Shown: positions 1 to 8,690, counted from the first letter of the stretch. The stretch is DNA of 64,000 bases from Cohnella caldifontis (GCF_029360585.1 NZ_JAQZSJ010000014.1:62001-126000), one strand, 5' to 3'. A program made the numbers and translations. The notes: generated from the letters alone by a model not told the origin.

Positions 1-255
1 CTCGCCCGCGTTCAAGGCTTGGGCAAGTTGTGCGATCGGATCCGCCCCCACTTGCCGGGCGGCTTGATCGTCGCCGGGTTCGGCCTCCGAACGCCGGACC
101 GGGTAGGATCAGCCGTGGACAGCGGCTTCGACGGGGCCGTCGTCGGATCGGTTCTCGTCCGTTGCTGCGAGAACCGGGAGAAGGATTACCTGTACCGGCT
201 GGTTGCCGAAATGAAACTGGAGACGGCGCGATCCGACAAGGAGTTGAACAGATGA
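1..255 (+). CDS. TrpA-like TIM-barrel protein, C-terminal fragment
   Basis: Only the C-terminal end of the gene is in the window; the frame is open from base 1. The visible part has the pattern of the last strands of a phosphate-binding TIM barrel: a glycine-rich GFG turn after a hydrophobic strand, then DGAVVGS, the arrangement seen at the phosphate site of tryptophan synthase alpha subunits. No other trp gene is visible, and the stop overlaps the ATG of the downstream sugar kinase (ATGA), so the two are translationally coupled. That suggests a sugar-phosphate aldolase or related barrel enzyme in a carbohydrate operon rather than true TrpA. The family call rests on about 80 residues and is moderate. 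Confidence 0.55.
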   Translation, partial: LARVQGLGKLCDRIRPHLPGGLIVAGFGLRTPDRVGSAVDSGFDGAVVGSVLVRCCENREKDYLYRLVAEMKLETARSDKELNR

Positions 256-1751
256 AATATATCGCTTCCTTCGATATCGGCACGACGAACGTCAAAGGAA
301 TGCTGGTGACTTCGGACGCGGGCATTTTCCTGGAGAAAAACGTCGAGCTGAAGGTTCTGCGCTACGGCGACTTCGTCGAGCAGGAACCCGAGCAATGGTA
401 CGACGCGGTGAAGCAGATCGCGGCTTCCTGGTTCAAAGTCGGCATCAAACCAAGCGATATCGGCGTGCTGACGTTCAGCGGCCAAATGCAGGACTGCATT
501 CCCGTCGGGGACGACCTGAGGCCGCTGAGACCCGCGATCCTGTACGCGGACGGGCGGGCGACAGAGCAGTCCGCGCGCCTCATCGCGGAGCTCGGGGAAG
601 ACCGGATCCACGAACGGACGGAAAACCATATGGACGGTTCGCTCACGTTCCCCAAAATCCTGTGGCTGAAGGAGCGCGAAGAGGAGACGTTCCGCGCGGC
701 CAAAAGTTTCCTCGTCAGCTCGAAGGACTATGTCGTCGCCCGGCTGACGGGCGCATGCGCGACGGACCCGACATCGGCAGCAACAACCGGCTGCATGGAT
801 GCGCGAACCCGCGCATGGGTCAACGCTTGGTTGGACCGCAGCTGCGTGACGGCGGACAAAATGCCGGCGATCGTGCCTTCCGATCAAGTCGTCGGCACGA
901 TCCACGCGGAGGGGGCCGCGGAAACGGGCTTCGCGCCGGGCACCCCGGTGCTGTGCGGAATCGGCGACGCCGGAGCCGCCACGCTCGGAGCGGGCGTGTA
1001 CGAGGACGGCGAGATCTACGCCTACTTGGGCACGACCGGCTGGGTTGCAAGCGCGACGTCCGGTTACATCGACGTGCGCAGCGGAGCGTTCAACTTGGCA
1101 TACGTTGAAGAAGGCCGGCAGATCGCCATCGCTCCGCTCTCCAACGCGGGCAACGCGCACCAGTGGGCAGTAAGCACGTTCGGAGGCGGCCGGGCGGACT
1201 TGTTGTCCTACAAGCAATTCGACCGATCGGTGGAACAGACGGAACGCGGCACCGACGACGTGCTGTTCCTGCCCTATTTGAACGGCGAGCGTTGTCCCGT
1301 CCAGGACGCCAACGCCTCGGGATGTTTCATCGGCTTGAAGCCGACGACGACCAAGGAGCGCATGGGAACCGCCGTGCTGGAGGGTGTGGCTTATTCGATG
1401 CGCCAACTGCTCGAACTGGTCGCGGGACGACCGTCGGATGCCTCACTCCGCGTCACGCTCATCGGAGGCGGCGCGAAGAGCAAGTCGTGGTGCCGGATAT
1501 TGGCCGACGCGCTTGGCTGCGAGATCGCCGTTCCGGAAGATTCGCAGTACTTGCCTTCGCTCGGCGCCGCCGCCCTCGGATTCCGGCATGCCGGCTGGAG
1601 CGGGGATTTCGCGGCCATTTGCCGGAAGTACAAGGGCCTGGGCACCGTGGAAACGTTCGCGCCGGATGAAGCGTTGCGCGCGTATTACGACCGACAATAC
1701 GGGAAGTTCAAAAAAATTTATCCGGCGGTCGCTCCTCTGTTCGCGGAATAA
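252..1751 (+). CDS. FGGY-family carbohydrate kinase
   Basis: Encodes 499 residues, the usual length of FGGY sugar kinases such as xylulokinase and gluconokinase, which phosphorylate a sugar or polyol with ATP in the cytoplasm. The N-terminus FDIGTTNVKG is the phosphate-1 loop; GIGDAGAATLGAG and the following LGTTGW resemble the second-domain ATP site, and LIGGGAKSKSWCRILAD is the C-terminal FGGY signature. The start is the ATG overlapping the preceding stop by 4 bp (ATGA); longer readings run back into the upstream gene. The substrate cannot be told from sequence. The gene ends just before a bidirectional terminator shared with the convergent LysR gene. Confidence 0.88.
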   Translation: MKYIASFDIGTTNVKGMLVTSDAGIFLEKNVELKVLRYGDFVEQEPEQWYDAVKQIAASWFKVGIKPSDIGVLTFSGQMQDCIPVGDDLRPLRPAILYADGRATEQSARLIAELGEDRIHERTENHMDGSLTFPKILWLKEREEETFRAAKSFLVSSKDYVVARLTGACATDPTSAATTGCMDARTRAWVNAWLDRSCVTADKMPAIVPSDQVVGTIHAEGAAETGFAPGTPVLCGIGDAGAATLGAGVYEDGEIYAYLGTTGWVASATSGYIDVRSGAFNLAYVEEGRQIAIAPLSNAGNAHQWAVSTFGGGRADLLSYKQFDRSVEQTERGTDDVLFLPYLNGERCPVQDANASGCFIGLKPTTTKERMGTAVLEGVAYSMRQLLELVAGRPSDASLRVTLIGGGAKSKSWCRILADALGCEIAVPEDSQYLPSLGAAALGFRHAGWSGDFAAICRKYKGLGTVETFAPDEALRAYYDRQYGKFKKIYPAVAPLFAE

Positions 1752-1765
1752 CTCCGCAAAACGTG

Positions 1766-1808
1766 AAAAAGCGAAGCCCGCATGGTCGAAACCGCGGGCT
1801 TCGCTTTT
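1766..1808. terminator. bidirectional intrinsic terminator
   Basis: An 11-bp perfect inverted repeat (GCGAAGCCCGC at 1771-1781 and its complement at 1794-1804) is flanked by five A's on the left and four T's on the right. It therefore can end both the kinase transcript (+) and the convergent LysR transcript (-). Confidence 0.88.
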
Positions 1809-1825
1809 ACTTTGTCGGCTTCCGC

Positions 1826-2728
1826 CTAATTCCCGATCGCCTGCCGAAGCGCCTCTACGTAGGCGGCCCCCAGCTTGGACAGGGGCACGTGGCGGTGGGA
1901 GATCCAGCCGACGCGGATCGACTCCTGGCTTTCCAGCGGCACGGGAATGATCTGGTTGCCGTTCAGATCGGCGCTCAGCACCCCGGTCGAAATCGTATAC
2001 CCGTTCAGCCCGATCAGCAAATTGAACAGCGTCGCCCGGTCGCTCACCCGGATGCTTTTCGGATGGGACACCGTGCTCAGAATTTCCTCGGAGAAATAAA
2101 ACGAGTTGTTTTCCCCCTGCTCGAAATACAGATACGGATACTCCTTCAGCTGCTCCAACGTGACCACCGGCAGCTTCGCCAGCGGATTGCGGATGCTGAT
2201 GAAAATGTGGGGTTTGGCCGTAAACAGGGGGTGAAACTCCAAATGGGCGGCTTTGAGCAGCTTGTTGATCACTTTCTCGTTGAACTCGTTCCGATAGAGG
2301 ATGCCGATCTCGCTGCGCAAGCTTTTGACGTCCTCGATGATTTCGTGGGTTTTGGTCTCGCGCAGCGTGAGTTCGTATTCGTCCAGCCCGTGCTCCCGCA
2401 CCAATTGGACGAAGGCGTTCACCGCGAAAGCGTAATGCTGCGTCGAGACCGAAAAATGCTGCGGAGCCGGCTTGGCGTTCAGGTAGCGGTTCTCCAGCAA
2501 TTCGGCCTGTTCGACCACTTGCCGGGCGTAGCTGAGAAACTCCGAGCCTTCCTTGGTCGGGGCGATCCCTTTGTTGGACCGCTCGAAAATCGTGATGCCC
2601 AGCTCCGCCTCGAGCTCCTTGATCGCGTTCGAGAGGCTGGGCTGGGAGATGAACAGGCGTTTGGCCGCCTCGTTCATGGATCCCCGCCCGGCCACTTCGA
2701 TGGCGTATTTCAACTGCTGCAATGTCAA
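1826..2728 (-). CDS. LysR-family transcriptional regulator
   Basis: A 300-residue protein with the canonical LysR layout: an N-terminal winged helix-turn-helix (about residues 1-60, with SMNEAAKRLFISQPSLSNAIKELE and the following LGITIFERS turn) and a C-terminal periplasmic-binding-like effector domain (about 90-295). It is convergent with the FGGY kinase, and its promoter end faces the end of the ABC exporter genes. LysR proteins usually act on a neighbouring or divergent gene; none is divergent here, so the target is unknown. The start ATG gives the standard spacing before the helix-turn-helix. Confidence 0.9.
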   Translation of the reverse strand: MTLQQLKYAIEVAGRGSMNEAAKRLFISQPSLSNAIKELEAELGITIFERSNKGIAPTKEGSEFLSYARQVVEQAELLENRYLNAKPAPQHFSVSTQHYAFAVNAFVQLVREHGLDEYELTLRETKTHEIIEDVKSLRSEIGILYRNEFNEKVINKLLKAAHLEFHPLFTAKPHIFISIRNPLAKLPVVTLEQLKEYPYLYFEQGENNSFYFSEEILSTVSHPKSIRVSDRATLFNLLIGLNGYTISTGVLSADLNGNQIIPVPLESQESIRVGWISHRHVPLSKLGAAYVEALRQAIGN

Positions 2729-2763
2729 AGCGAACTCCCCCGCCTCTTCATCCGATCATCCGA

Positions 2764-4782
2764 TTACGCCACGACCTCGGCGCCGCCGAGCTGCATCCGG
2801 TACATCGCGTGGTACTTGCCGCCGATCCGCATGAGCTCGTCGTGGTTGCCGCGCTCCACGATCCGGCCGCGATCCAGCACGAGAATTTGGTCCGCCGCGC
2901 GGATCGTCGACAGGCGGTGCGCGATGACGAACGTCGTGCGCCCCCGCTTCAAGACGTCCAAAGCTTGCTGGATGATCGCTTCCGTCTCCGTGTCGATGCT
3001 GGCCGTCGCTTCGTCCAGAATCAGGATCGCCGGATCGAACGCCAGCGCCCGCGCGAACGAGATCAGCTGCCGCTGGCCGGCGGACAGCGTGCTGCCCTTC
3101 TCGATCACCGGCTCGTCGATCCCGCCGGGCAGCTGCATGAACATGTCGTACGCGCCGACGTCCTTCAGCGCCTGTTCGATCTTCTCCCGGGAGATCGACG
3201 GATCCCCGAGGCTGACGTTCGAGGCGATCGTACCCGTGAACAGGAACGGATCCTGCAGCACGATGCCCATATGATGGCGAAGCTCTTGCTTCGGGATGTC
3301 CCGAATGTCCATTCCGTCCACGAGGATCGTTCCCCGCTCCACGTCGTAGAACCGGAAGAGCAGGTTCAGGATCGAGCTTTTGCCCGAGCCGGTGTGGCCG
3401 ACGAGCGCCACCGTTTCCCCTTGCCGGGCATGGAACGTGATGTCTTTCAGCACGTCTTCGCCTTCTTTGTAAGCGAAGGTGACTCCCTCGAACCGAACGT
3501 CGCCCCGATAGCGCGGCATCGTTTCTTCCGACACGTCGACGCCTTCCTCGTCCAGCAGCTGGAATACCCGCTCCGCCGAGACGCGCGCCGTTTCCAGGTT
3601 GGCCAGCTGGTTCACGATCCCGACGACCGGCTGCATCATGCGCCCGATGTAGTCGATGAACGCGTACAGCATTCCGATCGTCATCGCCGCGCCGAACCAA
3701 TCCTTCGCGAACATCCACAAGGCGATCAGGAAAAAGGCGTTCCGGAACACGTTGACGAGGTTGTGCGACATGATCGAGTTGAGGCGCAGCAGCTTGTTGC
3801 GGTAATCCAGGTAATCCTGGTTCAGGTCCTCGAATTCCTTCTCCGTCTGCTTCTCGCGGCGGAACGCCTGGATGATCGTCATGCCTTGGATCGATTCGTT
3901 GATGATGGCGTTGATGTCGCTCAGCCGCGAGCGGATCACGTGGTTATACTTGGCCGCGAATTTGCGGTAAATGACGATCCAGTAGTAGAGAAGCGGCACC
4001 ACCGGCATCGAGATCAGCGCGAGCCGCCAGTCGAGCACGAACAGCGCCCCCAAGATCGCCGCGATGAAAATGACGCCGGAGAAGAAGTTGGCGAGCACGT
4101 TCACGTACAGCTCGCGGATCGCTTCCGTATCGTTCGTCACCCGCGAGACGACTTTGCCTGCCGGCAAATTATCGAAATAGCGGACCGGCAGCCGCTGGAT
4201 GTGCGAGAACACGTCGTTGCGCATCCGGTAGATGATCTTGTTCGCCGACACTTGCAGAATATACCGTTGGCCGAAGGTCAGCGCCGCTCCCGCGAGCAGG
4301 AATCCGAAATACGTCACGGCGAGCGACATCAGGCCCCGGAATTCCGGCCGGTAGAACGCGTACACCTCCCCGGCCGTCAGCCGTACGGCCGGATATGCCG
4401 CCGCGGCTCCCCGATCCGGCGTCACCGTCAATATCCCATCCCGAACCGCCATTCGGCCTTCTACCGCCACCGGATCATGGATGAAATAATAGCCTCTGCC
4501 TACCTGGAGTACGCGCGCCGGAGCTCCCTTGCTCTCCCCGGCCGCGAAATGATCCTCGTTCTTATACCGCTTGCCGTCATACTCGACGCTGAACCGATCC
4601 CGGCTCTGCGTCTCGTACCACGTCTTTTGAATCCCCATGATGTGGTCGTCGATCATCCGCTTCGCGTAGATCGGCCCCACCAGCTCCGCGCACACCGCCA
4701 GCGCCAGCAGCAAGAGCGCCGCCAGAATCGGCTTTTTGTACAGCAGAGCATATCGAAACAACCGTCTTCCCGTTGTATTCAT
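2764..4782 (-). CDS. bmrD: multidrug ABC exporter half-transporter, BmrD-like
   Basis: A 672-residue ABC half-transporter: membrane domain (about 1-390) and nucleotide-binding domain (about 425-670). It has an unusually long extracytoplasmic insertion between the first two membrane helices (about 55-145), a feature of B. subtilis BmrD (YheH), which has nearly the same length. Walker A GHTGSGKS is at 462-469, the signature is the non-standard LSAGQ at 566-570, and Walker B ends in D590-E591 with the catalytic glutamate intact. Together with the upstream partner, which has a degenerate Walker B, this predicts a heterodimeric multidrug exporter with one active ATP site. The same operon order (bmrC then bmrD) is known from B. 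subtilis. Substrates are inferred from the family. Confidence 0.9.
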   Translation of the reverse strand: MNTTGRRLFRYALLYKKPILAALLLLALAVCAELVGPIYAKRMIDDHIMGIQKTWYETQSRDRFSVEYDGKRYKNEDHFAAGESKGAPARVLQVGRGYYFIHDPVAVEGRMAVRDGILTVTPDRGAAAAYPAVRLTAGEVYAFYRPEFRGLMSLAVTYFGFLLAGAALTFGQRYILQVSANKIIYRMRNDVFSHIQRLPVRYFDNLPAGKVVSRVTNDTEAIRELYVNVLANFFSGVIFIAAILGALFVLDWRLALISMPVVPLLYYWIVIYRKFAAKYNHVIRSRLSDINAIINESIQGMTIIQAFRREKQTEKEFEDLNQDYLDYRNKLLRLNSIMSHNLVNVFRNAFFLIALWMFAKDWFGAAMTIGMLYAFIDYIGRMMQPVVGIVNQLANLETARVSAERVFQLLDEEGVDVSEETMPRYRGDVRFEGVTFAYKEGEDVLKDITFHARQGETVALVGHTGSGKSSILNLLFRFYDVERGTILVDGMDIRDIPKQELRHHMGIVLQDPFLFTGTIASNVSLGDPSISREKIEQALKDVGAYDMFMQLPGGIDEPVIEKGSTLSAGQRQLISFARALAFDPAILILDEATASIDTETEAIIQQALDVLKRGRTTFVIAHRLSTIRAADQILVLDRGRIVERGNHDELMRIGGKYHAMYRMQLGGAEVVA

Positions 4783-4842
4783 CGTCTCTCACACCTACAT
4801 TCCCCATTCGTATTCATCTTTCATCGGACGCCGAAGCCGTTG

Positions 4843-6597
4843 TTAATTGGCTTCCAGAACTTCCGTCAGCTGCTGGCGGTCGTACTGCTCTTTGTACCAG
4901 CCGCCCCGCTCCAGCAGTTGCTCGTGGGTTCCCTCTTCCGAAATTCGTCCTTCATCCATCACGAGAATCCAGTCGGCATGCTGCACCGCCGACAGCCGGT
5001 GCGTCGTGATGATCGTCGTTTTGCCGGCTCTCTCCCGCCTCACGCCTTCGAGTATCTCGACTTCGGTCTTGGCGTCCACCGCCGACAGCGCGTCGTCCAG
5101 CATCAGGATTTCCGGATCGGCAATGACCGCCCGGGCGATGCTGACCCGCTGCTTCTGGCCGCCCGACAGCGCCACGCCCTTCTCGCCGACCAGCGTCTCC
5201 AGCCCGCCCGGCAGGAACGCGACGTCCTTGCGGAACGATGCCAGCTCCAGCGCCCGGTTCAGCCTCTCCTCCGTGAACTCCCGGTCGGCGTTGCCGAACC
5301 GGATGTTCTCCCGGATCGTCTTGCTGAACAGCACGGGCTGCTGCGGCACGTAGCCGATCCAGCCGCGGACCTGCTCCAGGGCGAGTTCGCCGAGCGGCTT
5401 GCCGCCGATCGTGATCCGACCCTCGCCGAGCGGGTATTCCCGCAGCAGCTGCCGCAGGACCGTCGTCTTGCCGCTGCCGGTCCGGCCCACGATGCCGAGC
5501 GTCTGCCCGCGCCGAAGCCGGAACGAGATGTCGACCAAGTTGTCGATCGAAGAGGACGGATACCGGAACGTCACCCGATCGAACGCGATTTCGTCCGGCA
5601 CCTCCACCTTCTCCGTCCGTTCCGCGTCCGCCACGTCCGGCTTCACGCCGAGCGTCTCGTGGATGCGGTCGAGCGAAGCGTTGCCCCGCTGCAGGATGTT
5701 GATTAACTCGCCGATCGCGAACATCGGCCAGATCAGCATCCCGAGATACAGGTTGAAGGAGACCAACTCCCCCAGCGTGATTTCGTTGCGGTACACGAGG
5801 ACCGCCCCGTACACGAGACCGATCAAGTAACTCAAGCCGACAAGGATTTTGATCGACGGCTCGAACAGCGAATCGATCTTCGCGACCTGCACGTTCTTCT
5901 GCAGCACTTCCTCCGTCTTGGCGCGAAAGCGCTCCTTGTCGGCCTTCTCCTGCACGAACGCCCGCACGACGCGCACGCCGGACACGGATTCGAGCACCTG
6001 GTCGTTCAGTTCCCCGAAGGAATCCTGGGCCTTCATAAAACGGTTATGAATGATGCCGCCGAAATATTTGAGGACGACCGCGATCACCGGCAGCGGAATC
6101 ATGGCGGCGAGCGTCAGCTTCCAGCTGATCGTCCCGGCCATCACGATGAGCAGCGTCAGCATGAACATCGTGGAGTCGCACAGCGTCAGGATGCCGAAGC
6201 CCGCCGTGACGGAGATGGCGCCGAGGTCGTTCGTCGCCCGCGCCATCAAGTCGCCCGTCCGATTGCGCTCGTAGAACGTCGGCGTCATTTTCAGGAAATG
6301 CCGCATCAATTGGGACCGCAGCATCCGCTCCAGCACGAACGATCCCCCGATCAGCTGGTACAGCCAGATCAGCGTGAGCCCGTAGCTCGCCGCCGTGATC
6401 AGGAACCAATAGAGCACCACGAGAAGCCATTCGGAGCCGCTGAGCGTCCCCTGCCAGATTCCGTCAATCGTATATTCGATCAACTTTGGAGGGAGGATGT
6501 CGACGATGCCGACGATCCCGAGCAGCACGACCGCCACCGTATACCTCTTCCATTCCACCCGGAAAAACCAGCTCAATTTCTTCAAAACGATAAACAT
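4843..6597 (-). CDS. bmrC: multidrug ABC exporter half-transporter, BmrC-like (degenerate site)
   Basis: A 584-residue ABC half-transporter, almost the length of B. subtilis BmrC (YheI). Six membrane helices lie in about residues 15-300, followed by the nucleotide-binding domain: Walker A GRTGSGKT at 371-378, canonical signature LSGGQ at 477-481, and Walker B LMLDD, where the usual catalytic glutamate is Asp502. The heterodimer thus has one degenerate ATP site. The start is the ATG at 6597, preceded by GAGGTG; an in-frame reading upstream to 6762 crosses the attenuator hairpins and is rejected. The gene lies 45 bp downstream of a strong intrinsic terminator in its own leader, so expression is probably induced by conditional read-through. 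Confidence 0.92.
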   Translation of the reverse strand: MFIVLKKLSWFFRVEWKRYTVAVVLLGIVGIVDILPPKLIEYTIDGIWQGTLSGSEWLLVVLYWFLITAASYGLTLIWLYQLIGGSFVLERMLRSQLMRHFLKMTPTFYERNRTGDLMARATNDLGAISVTAGFGILTLCDSTMFMLTLLIVMAGTISWKLTLAAMIPLPVIAVVLKYFGGIIHNRFMKAQDSFGELNDQVLESVSGVRVVRAFVQEKADKERFRAKTEEVLQKNVQVAKIDSLFEPSIKILVGLSYLIGLVYGAVLVYRNEITLGELVSFNLYLGMLIWPMFAIGELINILQRGNASLDRIHETLGVKPDVADAERTEKVEVPDEIAFDRVTFRYPSSSIDNLVDISFRLRRGQTLGIVGRTGSGKTTVLRQLLREYPLGEGRITIGGKPLGELALEQVRGWIGYVPQQPVLFSKTIRENIRFGNADREFTEERLNRALELASFRKDVAFLPGGLETLVGEKGVALSGGQKQRVSIARAVIADPEILMLDDALSAVDAKTEVEILEGVRRERAGKTTIITTHRLSAVQHADWILVMDEGRISEEGTHEQLLERGGWYKEQYDRQQLTEVLEAN

Positions 6598-6644
6598 GGG
6601 AATGACACACCTCGCTTTAAATAAAACCGGAAAATAAAACAAAA

Positions 6645-6678
6645 GAAGGCCTACCGCTTGCGTGAGCGATACGCCTTC
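6645..6678 (-). terminator. attenuator terminator in bmrCD leader
   Basis: On the minus strand a 14-bp imperfect stem (outer arms GAAGGC and GCCTTC) with a 6-base loop is followed directly by TTTTGTTTTATTTT, a textbook intrinsic terminator. It sits between the promoter and the bmrC start, so transcripts reach bmrC only by read-through. Confidence 0.9.
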
Positions 6679-6814
6679 CCGGTTTCGCGGCGCTGACGGC
6701 CGCGGAGTTCCCAAGGAACAGAAAAGGCGCATGGCTACGGATACGTAACCACGCGCCTGCACGTCGGCTTCGAACGAATGTTCTTATGCCGCCGTCTTTC
6801 CGCGAGGGTTACGT
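6645..6814 (-). promoter_or_regulatory. translation-dependent attenuator with competing stems
   Basis: Four segments can pair alternatively. Segment A (6801-6814, inside leader codons 21-26) is complementary to segment B (6743-6755): 8 bp plus 4 bp around a small internal loop. B also pairs with the adjoining 6726-6739 in a 14-bp hairpin. Segment C (6721-6732, overlapping that hairpin's 3' arm) can pair over 12 positions with segment E (6669-6680), the 5' arm of the terminator. Predicted logic: a ribosome that finishes the leader peptide masks A, B pairs with its neighbour, and the terminator forms. A stalled or absent ribosome leaves A:B paired, frees C to capture E, and permits read-through. 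The pairings were found by eye, not folded. The family precedent is the BmrB leader of B. subtilis bmrCD. Confidence 0.8.
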
Positions 6815-6876
6815 CCTACGATACGGCCGAAGCCGCTGGGCATGATGTGCACGATCATCTCAGTCTGTTGCCGCAT
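6784..6876 (-). CDS. BmrB-like leader peptide (30 aa)
   Basis: A 30-codon reading frame begins MRQQTEMIVHIMPSGFGRIV and ends in TAA at 6784. It starts 10 bases after AAAGGGGG and about 30 bases after the predicted transcription start. It lies between a strong promoter and the terminator ahead of bmrC, and codons 21-26 hold one arm of the competing structures. By position it corresponds to the BmrB regulatory peptide that precedes bmrC in B. subtilis, but I cannot show sequence similarity to it. Its likely role is to be translated in cis, not to act as a protein. Confidence 0.75.
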   Translation of the reverse strand: MRQQTEMIVHIMPSGFGRIVGRNPRGKTAA

Positions 6877-6916
6877 TTGGACGCAACCCCCTTTCCGTTC
6901 ATCAAGTATATGTGTC

Positions 6917-6946
6917 ACTTTACCATCGGGTTTCTTTGGCTGTCAA
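6917..6946 (-). promoter_or_regulatory. SigA-type promoter of the bmr operon
   Basis: On the minus strand a perfect TTGACA (6941-6946) is followed after 18 bp by TAAAGT (6917-6922). It lies just upstream of the leader peptide, with transcription expected to start near 6910. Confidence 0.8.
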
Positions 6947-6987
6947 TCATGATTTTGAATTTTTTATGATATTTTTACATGCGAGGC

Positions 6988-7155
6988 TCAGACGACCAGG
7001 ATTTCCGCCGCTCCTTCGCACCATTCGCAGCGGGTCGGCGGCGTCCAATCCGTAAACGTCGTCGTCTGCAGGTTGATGAGATCCGGGGCGTCCTCGTATT
7101 CGTCCACGAACTTGTCGATCGCCAGTTCCACGTGTTCCCGGCATACGCAGTACAT
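6988..7155 (-). CDS. CxxH/CxxC zinc-binding-type small protein
   Basis: A 55-residue protein with MYCVCREHVE at the N-terminus and RCEWCEGAAEILVV at the C-terminus, giving two C-x2-H/C-type pairs that probably hold a zinc ion. This matches the small CxxH/CxxC family found immediately downstream of the HtrA-like protease of the wal cluster in many Bacillales. It follows htrC by 34 bp in the same direction, so the two are probably co-transcribed. A weak AAGGA lies 13 bases before the ATG. The function is unknown. Confidence 0.85.
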   Translation of the reverse strand: MYCVCREHVELAIDKFVDEYEDAPDLINLQTTTFTDWTPPTRCEWCEGAAEILVV

Positions 7156-7189
7156 TTCGGCTTTTTCGTCCTTTCCGGCGGCGGCCGGC

Positions 7190-8539
7190 TTACTCTTCCT
7201 GATCCTTCTCCGCCAGCGTGAGCGACAGCTCCGCCTTCTTGCCGTCCCGATAGTAGGTTACCTTAATCGTGTCCCCGATTTTCTTCTTGTTATACAAATA
7301 TTTGCGCAGATCGAGCGTCCCCTTGATCGGCTGGCCGTCCAGCGCGGTGATGATGTCGTTCAGCTGCAGCCCCGCTTCCTCGGCGGGACCGACGGCTTGC
7401 AGCACCAGAGCGCCGTCCTCGACGCCTTTCGGCACGACGGGACCCGCGATCTCTTCGTCCGATCCGCCTTTTTCCGCGTCCTTCGGATCCGTAAAGGCGG
7501 CATTGTCCAAATAAACGGACAGGTCGACCGAGTATACGCCCAGGTAAGGCCGAAGCACCTTGCCTTGCTCCATCAGCTGCTTCACGACGGGCATGACCGA
7601 ATCGATCGGCAGGGCGAAACCGATCCCCTCGACGCCCATGTCCGCGATTTTCATGCTGTTGATGCCGACCACCCGGCCGTTCAGATCGGCCAAGACGCCG
7701 CCGCTGTTGCCTTGGTTGATGGCCGCGGTCGTCTGGATGACCTCCTGCTCCCAGTCATAGTTCCCGTCCTGGCTCAAGGAAACCGGCACGATCCGGTGCA
7801 GATTGGAGACGATTCCGTTCGAGACGGTGTCGGAGAAACCGAGCGGATTGCCCACGGCGATCACGATTTCGCCGACGCGCAGCTTGCCCGAGTCCCCGAT
7901 ATCCGCGACTTCGTCGATCCCGTCCGCGTCCACCTTGAGCACGGCCAAATCGCTGACCGTGTCTTTCCCGACGATTTCCGCCTCTTTCTTCGTTCCGTCC
8001 ATCAGAACCGCTTGCACTTCCGCGGCTTCCGCCACGACGTGCGCGTTGGTTATGATGTATGCTTTGCCGCCCTTCTTCTCGAAAATAACCCCCGAGCCGA
8101 GGCTGGCGTTCTCCGGAACGCCTTCATCGTATGCGCCTTCGCTGCCTTCGTCGCTGCCGGAAGCTCCGTCATCCCCGCCGCCGTCGCCGTTCCCGCCCTT
8201 ATCGCCGTTTTGCGGGTCCTGGGCCTGCTTCGTGATATTGATAATGCTGACGACGGTCGGACGGATTTTCGCCGAGGCCGAGATGATCGTTTCGGAAGTT
8301 CCCACGAGTGACTGGCTGCTGGCAAGCGCGGGTCTGGCCGTCGTCTCGCCCTCCCGGCCGCCGCCGAAGAGAAGGAACAATCCGCCCACCGCCAAGGCGC
8401 TGACGAGCGACGAGACGATGGCGACGCGCAGCGCCGGGGTCAGCATGCCGCCCCGCGAGCCGCTTCTCCCGGACCAGCCGTCCCTGCGGGAGCTCCGCCT
8501 GACCTTCGTCGAATAGAAATCGTCGTCGAACAAGCTCAT
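7190..8539 (-). CDS. htrC: HtrA/DegP-like membrane-anchored serine protease (HtrC/YyxA)
   Basis: A 449-residue protease of the HtrA family, which cleaves misfolded or regulatory proteins outside the membrane. Residues 1-34 are a polar cytoplasmic tail, about 37-58 a single membrane anchor, and about 105-142 a Gly/Asp/Ser-rich low-complexity linker. The trypsin-like domain has the catalytic triad His167 (TNAHVV), Asp197 (SDLAVLKV) and Ser279 (NQGNSGG). A PDZ domain occupies about 345-445. It lies at the end of the wal gene order, as htrC (yyxA) does in B. subtilis, separated from walJ here by a small opposite-strand gene. The acidic low-complexity insert just before the protease domain is the least conserved-looking part. 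Confidence 0.93.
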   Translation of the reverse strand: MSLFDDDFYSTKVRRSSRRDGWSGRSGSRGGMLTPALRVAIVSSLVSALAVGGLFLLFGGGREGETTARPALASSQSLVGTSETIISASAKIRPTVVSIINITKQAQDPQNGDKGGNGDGGGDDGASGSDEGSEGAYDEGVPENASLGSGVIFEKKGGKAYIITNAHVVAEAAEVQAVLMDGTKKEAEIVGKDTVSDLAVLKVDADGIDEVADIGDSGKLRVGEIVIAVGNPLGFSDTVSNGIVSNLHRIVPVSLSQDGNYDWEQEVIQTTAAINQGNSGGVLADLNGRVVGINSMKIADMGVEGIGFALPIDSVMPVVKQLMEQGKVLRPYLGVYSVDLSVYLDNAAFTDPKDAEKGGSDEEIAGPVVPKGVEDGALVLQAVGPAEEAGLQLNDIITALDGQPIKGTLDLRKYLYNKKKIGDTIKVTYYRDGKKAELSLTLAEKDQEE

Positions 8540-8690
8540 CGTGATTTCACCGTCCCTCTCTTTTCGCCCTTAAATCTCGCAGAAAACCGGAATGTTTTCA
8601 AAGGTTGTGACTAAAATACTAATAGATACGCAACCCCGAGGCAAGCCGGAGAACGGATCTCCGACTATGTAAAGAAAGGAAGAAACAAGC

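Noticed and set aside
2722-5706. A 994-codon open frame on the + strand opposite the two ABC exporter genes
   Set aside because: It is the antisense shadow of GC-rich coding sequence; it is low in hydrophobic structure and His/Arg/Asp-rich, with no family pattern, while the minus strand carries two complete ABC transporters.
6598-6762. N-terminal extension of bmrC to an upstream ATG
   Set aside because: The added stretch runs through the terminator and antiterminator hairpins and lacks a ribosome site; the ATG at 6597 has one and gives the family length.
7120-7135. A CACGTG-centred sequence resembling parS
   Set aside because: Flanks read GTTCCACGTGTTCC and do not form the required palindrome; it lies within the CxxH/CxxC gene.
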